This document shows positions 17,511 to 22,495 of a stretch of 22,495 bases of DNA, piece after piece. Each line of letters starts with the position of its first letter. Position 1 is the first letter of the stretch. The position numbers were made by a program, and so were the translations under genes. The notes beneath the pieces were generated by a model that was not told the origin of the DNA, did not search any database, and saw only the letters and a list, made by a program, of their open reading frames with translations. Source of the DNA: Candidatus Dormiibacter sp. (lineage in GTDB: Bacteria; Chloroflexota; Dormibacteria; UBA8260); NCBI GenBank assembly GCA_025450495.1, contig JANWHI010000128.1:1-22495 (forward strand), in the 5' to 3' direction.

Positions 17511-20096
17511 GTGCTCCAGGACACCGACAACCAGCTCCGTGTCGAGGAGGATGAGCGGGCGGGGCTTCTCAGCGACATCCGCTACGACGTGTCGCTCTTC
17601 CTCACTGACGACGGAGCCGCGCCGACATTCAGGTCGCTGACCACCATCGACTTCCGCTGCAGCAGCGACGGCGCCGACACGTTCATCAACCTGCACGCCC
17701 CGCGCCTCCTCAGTGTCGTGCTCAACGCGCGCGAGCTGTCCGCGGGCGAGCACGCGTTCAACGGTCTGCGTCTGCGCCTCCCCGGCCTCCGTGGGGGCGA
17801 CAACCGCGTCACCATCGACGCGGAGTGCGCGTATGACCGCAGCGGCGTCGGGCTGCATCGCTTCCGCGACCCTGTCGACGCCACCGTGTACACCTACACC
17901 AACTTCGAGCCGTTCGACGCCCATCGTGCGCTGGCCTGCTTCGACCAGCCCAACCTCAAGGCAACACTGTCGATGCACGTGCAGGCGCCCTCGCAGTGGA
18001 CGGTGTGCGCCAACAGCTCGCTCTCAGGCTCGCGGACCGAGGGCGGCCGGACCACCTGGGACTTCGCCGCCACCCCTCCCCTGCCCCCCTATCTCTTCGC
18101 CGTGGCCGCGGGTGAGTACGACGTGATCGAGGGCGCACCGTACCGCGACACGCCGCTGCGCCTGCTGTGCCGGCGCTCGCTGACGCGCTACCTGCGCGAG
18201 CAGGCCGCCGAGGTCTTCGACATCACCGCCCGCGGGCTCGCCCACTTCGAGAGTCGGTATGGCCACGACTACCCGTTCCCGGCGTACACCCAGGTGTTCA
18301 TCCCCGAGGCCAACATCGGTGCGATGGAGAATCCCGGCTGCGTCACCTTCAACGAGATGTTCATCCATCGCGGGCCCGTGTCGGAGGCACAGAGGCTCCG
18401 ACGGGCCACAGTCATCCTCCACGAGATGGTTCACGTGATGGGTTTCGGCGACGTGGTCACGATGCGCGACTGGAGCGACCTCTGGCTCAACGAGACGTTC
18501 GCGACCGTCGAGGCCACACTCGCCGTGGACGCCCTGGGGATCCCGGGGGCGTGGGTCGATTTCGCCGGCATGGTCAAGTCGCGGGCGCTCCACCAGGACC
18601 AGCTCTCCACCACCCACCCGATCCTCAGCGACGCTCCCGACACCGATTCGATTCGTGCCAACTTTGACGGGATCACCTACCACAAGGGCGCGTCAGCGCT
18701 GCGCCAGCTGATCGCCTGGGTCGGCGACGAGCCGTACGCCGCCGGCATCCGCTCCTATTTCAAGCAGTTCTTCTGGGGCAACGCCACCCGCGCCGACTTC
18801 CTCGCCCACCAGGCTCGTGCGTCGGGCCGCGACCTCAGCGGGTGGGCGAGCCTGTGGTTGCAGACGGCCGGCGTCAACACGCTGCTGGCGGCACCCGTGG
18901 CGCAGCGCGGCCGGTACACCGCGGTCTCGCTGCGGCAGCTCCCCGACGCCGCCGCCGGCGTGCTCCGCCCGCACCACGTCAACGTCGGCCTGTACGACCG
19001 GGACGCGGCCGGCATCCACCGTCGACTGTCAGTCCCGATGGAGATCACCGCCGGCGAGGGCGTCAGCGGCGAGCTTGTAGGTGAGGCGGTTGCCGCCGTG
19101 GTCATCGCCAATGACGACGACCTGACCTACGCCAAGGTGCGATTCGACTCTGCCTCTCTCGCGGTTCTCCTCGACGGCGGTGTTGTGGCCCTCGCCGATG
19201 CGCGCGCGCGCTCCCTCTGCTGGACCGCGCTCCACGACATGACCCGCGACGCCGAGCTTCGCGCCGCCGCGTTCATCGCCGCCGTGGCGGCGCAGAGCCC
19301 CCACGAGAGCGACGACCTGGTGCTCGAGCGGCTCCTCGCCAACGCCGTCGCCGTCGCGGAGCGATACAGCGCCGACCGGCACCGTGCCGGCGCCCTCGCC
19401 ACCCTGGCGACGGCATCGCTGGCCCGGTTGCCGACCACGCGATCGCCGCTGGTCTGGGCGCGTTGCCTCGCCACCACCGCCTGCGACCCGGCTGCGCTCG
19501 ACACTGTGCAGCGCCTCCTCGACGGTGACCTCGAGATCGCCGGCCTCGATGTCGATGTCGAGCTGCGCTGGCTGCTCCTCGCCCGGCTGGCAACCCAGGG
19601 TCGAGCCGGGGCGGCTGCGATCAGCGCCGCCCTCGAGCTCGACCCCACGGATGCGGGCGAACGCTGCGCCGTCGCCTGCCTCGCGGCACGTCCGTCTCGC
19701 GAGGCCAAGGCGGAGGCGTGGGCCGCGGCTTTCGAGAACAGCTCCCTGTCTCGCGCTCGGCTGCAGGCGGCGTTGCGCGGCTTCAACGCCGGCCTGTTCA
19801 GCGCCGGTGGATTCCACGCCGGCGGCCGTGACCAGGTGGGGCTGACCGGGCCGTATGTCGCCGCCTACCTCGAGGCGGTACCTCGCGTGTGGCGGGAGCG
19901 TGAGTACGAGGTCGCCAGGGTCATCACCAAGGGGCTGTTTCCTGAGGAGCCCGCCGACGACGCCACCATCGGGTCGCTCGAGCGCCTCATCGACAGCCGC
20001 GACCTCCAGCTGAACTGCCGGCGCATCCTCATGGAGGGCCGCGACGAGCTGGTCCGGGCGCGCACCGCTCGCGCCGCTGATGCTGCCGTTGGCTGA
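17511..20096 (+). CDS. pepN: M1-family aminopeptidase (PepN-type zinc metallopeptidase)
   Basis: 861-aa aminopeptidase that removes N-terminal residues from peptides; no signal peptide, so probably cytosolic. Domains in order are an N-terminal beta-saddle (about 20-195), a thermolysin-like catalytic domain (about 200-440) and a C-terminal helical ERAP1-like domain (about 500-850). GAMEN (270-274) is intact. The zinc motif is H304-E305-M-V-H308, with the third ligand presumably E328 in LWLNETFA. This makes the spacing HExxH-x19-E rather than the usual x18. The transition-state tyrosine Y390 is in the standard GITYxKG context. The GTG start at 17511 has GGGAG ten bases upstream and matches the usual family N-terminus. 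It is divergent from the PrsW-like gene (70 bp apart) and ends 2 bp from the convergent glycosyltransferase stop. Confidence 0.93.
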   Translation: MLQDTDNQLRVEEDERAGLLSDIRYDVSLFLTDDGAAPTFRSLTTIDFRCSSDGADTFINLHAPRLLSVVLNARELSAGEHAFNGLRLRLPGLRGGDNRVTIDAECAYDRSGVGLHRFRDPVDATVYTYTNFEPFDAHRALACFDQPNLKATLSMHVQAPSQWTVCANSSLSGSRTEGGRTTWDFAATPPLPPYLFAVAAGEYDVIEGAPYRDTPLRLLCRRSLTRYLREQAAEVFDITARGLAHFESRYGHDYPFPAYTQVFIPEANIGAMENPGCVTFNEMFIHRGPVSEAQRLRRATVILHEMVHVMGFGDVVTMRDWSDLWLNETFATVEATLAVDALGIPGAWVDFAGMVKSRALHQDQLSTTHPILSDAPDTDSIRANFDGITYHKGASALRQLIAWVGDEPYAAGIRSYFKQFFWGNATRADFLAHQARASGRDLSGWASLWLQTAGVNTLLAAPVAQRGRYTAVSLRQLPDAAAGVLRPHHVNVGLYDRDAAGIHRRLSVPMEITAGEGVSGELVGEAVAAVVIANDDDLTYAKVRFDSASLAVLLDGGVVALADARARSLCWTALHDMTRDAELRAAAFIAAVAAQSPHESDDLVLERLLANAVAVAERYSADRHRAGALATLATASLARLPTTRSPLVWARCLATTACDPAALDTVQRLLDGDLEIAGLDVDVELRWLLLARLATQGRAGAAAISAALELDPTDAGERCAVACLAARPSREAKAEAWAAAFENSSLSRARLQAALRGFNAGLFSAGGFHAGGRDQVGLTGPYVAAYLEAVPRVWREREYEVARVITKGLFPEEPADDATIGSLERLIDSRDLQLNCRRILMEGRDELVRARTARAADAAVG

Positions 20097-20098
20097 GG

Positions 20099-21391
20099 TC
20101 AGCCGGCGATCGCCATCACCTCGTCGTCGGCGTAGCCGCACGGGGTTGCAGCGGTGATGTCAGGACGGATCAGCCTGCCGTAGATGGCGGCGAGGCGGTC
20201 CGAGGCCCGTTCCCAGGTGAACGTGGCGGCGCGCGTGCGGGCCGCCTCCCCCATCCGTTCGCGCAGGTCCGGATCGTCCAGCAGCGCCGCGATCGCGTCC
20301 GCAAACGCCTGCGGCTGGCGTGCGGCAACCAGTGTCCCCGTCTGCCCATCCGCGATGACCTCGGTGAGTCCCCCGACAGCGCTGGCCACAACCGGGGTGC
20401 CCAGCGCCTGCGCCTCGAGGGCCACCAGACCAAAGGTCTCGGTGAGCGACGGCATCACGAAGACGTCGGCGAGGTCGTAGTAGTTGGCGAGGTCGTCGTG
20501 ATCCACCGCGCCGAGGAAGCGCACCCGCGAGCGCAGCCCGTGCGTGCCCGCCTGGGCTTCGAGCCGCCGCCTCTCCCCACCCGCGACCGCGCCGTCACCG
20601 CTGTCCTCGCCGATGACCAGCGTCACCACGTCGTCGAAGCGCGGCAGCTCGCAGAGGGCGGCGACGGCATGGAGCAGCGTATCGGCGCCCTTGAGGGGCT
20701 CGAGCCGGCCGGCGAAGAGCAGAACGCGGTGACCGCCAAGCCCGAGCTCGTCGCGAAGCCGGGCCGTGTCACGTGGACGGAGCACCCGAAGGTCCACCCC
20801 CGGTTGGGCGACACAGATCCGCGTGCGCGGCGCGCCATACAGCCGCATCAGGTCGCGCGCCTCGGCGACACTCCCTGTCACCAGTCGATCCGCGCCGGCC
20901 ACGAGGCGTGCCTCGGCTTGGGCACGCCGCTCGTCCATGGGAAGGCCGACCCGCGCCTTGGTGCGGGCCAGGGTGTGGAACGACTGCACCCACGGGACCT
21001 GCCACGCGCTGCGGAGCTGTTGGGCCACCAGCCCGCCGAGCCAGTAGTGCCCGTGCACCACCGTGTAGCGGCGACGCTCGCTGTCGGCGTGGGCGATGAC
21101 CGCGCTGCTGAAGGCGTCGACGTGGTCGGCGAGGTCGCCTTTGGGCAGGGCCCGCCGAGGCCCGGCGGGTAACCGCACCAGCCGGCTCATCGGCGCGATC
21201 ATCTCCTCGTCCGGCGACACGGTGTCGTCGCGACGGACGAAGACAGCGGTGGGGATCCCGCAGGCGGCCAGCCCCTCACAGAGCCGGCGGACCGCGAGGT
21301 TGGCGCCGCCGTTCTCGCCCCGCCCCAGGGCCCCGATCGGTGATGCGTGCATCGAGATGACCGCAACCGGGCCGGCGACGTCGCGTGTCAT
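20099..21391 (-). CDS. GT-B glycosyltransferase, GT4 family, MshA-like
   Basis: 430-aa cytoplasmic glycosyltransferase that transfers a sugar from an activated nucleotide donor; the acceptor is unknown. The N-terminal domain has an MshA/sucrose-phosphate-synthase-like opening, SMHASPIGALGRGENGGAN (13-31), and HGHYWLGGLVAQQL (113-126). The C-terminal domain has FAGRLEPLKG (R229, K234), which binds donor phosphates, and the E-x7-E signature E318-TFGLVAL-E326 followed by GTPVVASAVGG. The open frame extends to 21499, but the ATG at 21391 starts just before the first beta strand and the extra upstream residues are low in complexity. No Shine-Dalgarno is seen; TACACT seven bases upstream suggests a leaderless mRNA. 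It could act in mycothiol-like thiol, trehalose/sucrose or glycolipid synthesis; the context does not decide. Confidence 0.9.
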   Translation of the reverse strand: MTRDVAGPVAVISMHASPIGALGRGENGGANLAVRRLCEGLAACGIPTAVFVRRDDTVSPDEEMIAPMSRLVRLPAGPRRALPKGDLADHVDAFSSAVIAHADSERRRYTVVHGHYWLGGLVAQQLRSAWQVPWVQSFHTLARTKARVGLPMDERRAQAEARLVAGADRLVTGSVAEARDLMRLYGAPRTRICVAQPGVDLRVLRPRDTARLRDELGLGGHRVLLFAGRLEPLKGADTLLHAVAALCELPRFDDVVTLVIGEDSGDGAVAGGERRRLEAQAGTHGLRSRVRFLGAVDHDDLANYYDLADVFVMPSLTETFGLVALEAQALGTPVVASAVGGLTEVIADGQTGTLVAARQPQAFADAIAALLDDPDLRERMGEAARTRAATFTWERASDRLAAIYGRLIRPDITAATPCGYADDEVMAIAG

Positions 21392-21396
21392 ACAGA

Positions 21397-21408
21397 CCAG
21401 TGTACTGG
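21397..21408. promoter_or_regulatory. Dyad over the -10 box of the glycosyltransferase gene
   Basis: CCAGT-GT-ACTGG is a 5+2+5 inverted repeat that contains the minus-strand hexamer TACACT (21399-21404), the likely -10 of the glycosyltransferase gene. A protein bound here would block that promoter. Its right half, GTGTACTGG (21400-21408), recurs as GTGTACAGG at 21446-21454. Confidence 0.35.
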
Positions 21409-21431
21409 CAGGCCCAGTTCGGACAGGCTGC

Positions 21432-21458
21432 TGATACCGTGACATGTGTACAGGGAGG
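21432..21458 (+). promoter_or_regulatory. Candidate extended -10 and Shine-Dalgarno of the DUF6081-like gene
   Basis: TGATACCGT at 21432-21440 fits an extended -10 (TGn followed by TAnnnT). GGGAGG ends at 21458, seven bases before the ATG at 21466. The strong ribosome-binding site fixes the start at 21466 rather than the upstream start at 21385, which would overlap the divergent gene. Confidence 0.45.
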
Positions 21459-21465
21459 CAACCAC

Positions 21466-22248
21466 ATGGCGCAGCCGGCGGCGGTGCCGAGCAGGGCACG
21501 GACGGAGACGGTCACGTACGGCAACTTCCGCTCGATCATCACCGGGGTGGACCCGACCTGGCAGGTCGGCGGCTTCACTCTCCCCGACGGCAGCGAGTGG
21601 AAATACCGCGAACCCAACGCCACGGTGATCGTCGAGCACGAGAAGCTCCGTGTGCGGGCGAATCCGTTGTCGCGCGCGCATGACCGCATCCAGGTGCTCG
21701 ACAACGCCAAGCACATGTACTTCTCGACCACGAGGTTCGTCCCGCCCGACGACGGCACCATCAGCGTCGAGCTCACCATCGCAGCTCGCCGCCACAACGG
21801 CCGTCCCGGCGTCCTCTACGACGGCATGGCGACGGTGAACATCCTCGACTTCGACACCGGTGCGGCGATCGACTTCTTCGCGACCAACGACAAGTTGGCC
21901 ACCGTCTACGGCCGGGTGCTCTTCCCCGGTGTGACCGCCGACCCACCGGCGGACCTCAACCGTCCGACCTACTTCTGCATCTTCAACGAGCTGCCCATCG
22001 CGACCAAGCCAGGTCAGCCGCACCTCTACCGGATCACCTACGACAAGGCCAACGACGAGCTCTGGTACTTCATCGACGGCGAGGAGGTCGACCACCACCG
22101 CGAGGTGCCGATGAAGATGGAGTCCTTCATCGTGGCCCTGGGCCTGATGACCGAGCTGCCCATCGACGAGGACCGCAGCATCAGCCTGCACGGCCAGGGG
22201 CTGACCGGGGAGTGGTCCCCGCTCACGGTGACGCTCGAGCACCGCTAG
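21466..22248 (+). CDS. DUF6081-like protein, beta-rich
   Basis: 260-aa soluble protein with no signal peptide or membrane helix. The layout resembles DUF6081 proteins of Actinomycetota as I recall them. An early TVTYGNFRS and WQVGGFTLPDG lie near the N-terminus. NAKHMYFSTTRF (about 81-92) and GAAIDFFATNDKLATVYGRV (about 131-150) are internal strands. YDKANDELWYFIDGEEVDHH (about 194-213) resembles the YDR...WxVDG repeat near the family C-terminus. Alternating hydrophobics and the G-x-L endings suggest a concanavalin-like beta sandwich. Its function is unknown; the fold could bind carbohydrate, but no catalytic pair is evident. It is divergent from the glycosyltransferase across 74 bp with shared candidate regulatory motifs. 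Confidence 0.75.
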   Translation: MAQPAAVPSRARTETVTYGNFRSIITGVDPTWQVGGFTLPDGSEWKYREPNATVIVEHEKLRVRANPLSRAHDRIQVLDNAKHMYFSTTRFVPPDDGTISVELTIAARRHNGRPGVLYDGMATVNILDFDTGAAIDFFATNDKLATVYGRVLFPGVTADPPADLNRPTYFCIFNELPIATKPGQPHLYRITYDKANDELWYFIDGEEVDHHREVPMKMESFIVALGLMTELPIDEDRSISLHGQGLTGEWSPLTVTLEHR

Positions 22249-22283
22249 CCGGGCCGCCGCCGAGCGGGTCCACGCTGATTTGA

Positions 22284-22495
22284 TCAGATCGCGCCGCAGA
22301 GGATCTCCTCGATCACCGCTGACTTTGCGTCGGCGTAGTCCTGCATGTACCTCCACGTCCTGCCCGCCAGCTCTCGCTTGCTGCGCAGGTAGAGGTGACT
22401 GTTCGCTGCTCCATCCACCCACGCAAGTGTCGGGTTTCGAATCGGTCGGGGTGCGGGACGCTGTAGTCGTGCCGTTCCGGCATTCACAGGACTGA
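22284..22495 (-). CDS. C-terminal part of a possible GrpB-family protein (partial, may be degraded)
   Basis: The reading frame is open from the window edge to the TGA at 22284. The last 35 or so residues, LRSKRELAGRTWRYMQDYAD then AKSAVIEEILCGAI, resemble the C-terminus of GrpB/UPF0157 nucleotidyltransferase-like proteins (pattern LKReLA...YadAKs.vve.iL..A). The upstream residues (RLQRPAPRPIRNPTLAWVDG) do not look like the family, so the gene may be frameshifted or truncated. An ATG exists at 22487, but a start beyond the window is equally possible. It converges on the DUF6081-like gene with 35 bp between stops. The assignment rests on a short match from memory. Confidence 0.4.
   Translation of the reverse strand, partial: SPVNAGTARLQRPAPRPIRNPTLAWVDGAANSHLYLRSKRELAGRTWRYMQDYADAKSAVIEEILCGAI

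Noticed and set aside
15212..17554. 780-codon plus-strand open frame across the Rieske and PrsW-like genes
   Set aside because: Antisense shadow; low-complexity charged composition, while both minus-strand genes carry clear motifs.
20091..20104. GGCTGA-GG-TCAGCC inverted repeat spanning the two convergent stop codons
   Set aside because: The symmetry is created largely by the two opposing TGA stops. The 2-nt loop is too small and there is no T tract, so it is not a convincing terminator.
19029..20141. 370-codon minus-strand open frame opposite the aminopeptidase C-terminus
   Set aside because: Composition is Arg/Gly/Ala-rich with no recognisable domain, and the plus-strand frame matches an M1 C-terminal helical domain.
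22275..22287. CTGAT-TTG-ATCAG hairpin after the DUF6081-like gene
   Set aside because: A five-pair AT-rich stem with no T tract that overlaps the stop codon of the opposing gene; too weak to call an intrinsic terminator.

Overview
This is a high-GC bacterial chromosome window dominated by a complete-order complex I (NADH:quinone oxidoreductase) operon, nuoA to nuoN. The operon lies on the minus strand from about 14093 down to the left edge, where nuoN is cut off after 361 codons. No phylogenetic marker was available to test. GC content, frequent GTG starts, possible leaderless promoters (TAnnnT about 7-9 nt before a start codon), an MshA-like glycosyltransferase, an actinobacterial-style PrsW and a DUF6081-like protein suggest a Terrabacteria lineage such as Dormibacterota, Chloroflexota or a deep Actinomycetota. 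This assignment is inference only.

Layout. (1) 1-14093, minus: nuoN (partial), M, L, K, J, I, H, G, F, E, D, C, B, A, transcribed A to N. Most junctions are 4-bp ATGA/GTGA overlaps or gaps of a few bases, so this is one translationally coupled operon. All visible Fe-S ligands are present: NuoB N2, NuoI two 4Fe4S, NuoG 2Fe2S plus N5, N4 and N7, NuoE 2Fe2S, NuoF 4Fe4S. The quinone-pocket subunits and the four antiporter-like/K subunits are present too. The complex should couple NADH oxidation to quinone reduction and ion pumping. One oddity is that NuoL has Ala where the usual TM5 Glu sits. (2) 14208-14993, plus: a classical short-chain dehydrogenase, divergent from nuoA. (3) 14997-17440, minus: an unassigned 103-aa protein, a DUF2231-Rieske membrane protein, and a PrsW-like membrane protein carrying zinc ribbons at both ends but with degraded protease motifs. 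(4) 17511-20096, plus: an M1 aminopeptidase with a one-residue insertion in its zinc signature. (5) 20099-21391, minus: a GT-B glycosyltransferase. It is divergent from a DUF6081-like protein (21466-22248, plus) across a 74-bp spacer holding a dyad and a repeated motif. (6) The right edge holds the C-terminal end of a possible GrpB-family protein on the minus strand.

No tRNA, rRNA, CRISPR array, insertion sequence or phage gene was seen. Outside nuo, the genes look like ordinary chromosomal housekeeping or accessory genes rather than an obvious defence or mobile system. The most interesting signals are molecular oddities inside recognisable families: the NuoL Glu-to-Ala change, the aminopeptidase HExxH-x19-E spacing, the degenerate PrsW, and the DUF2231-Rieske fusion.
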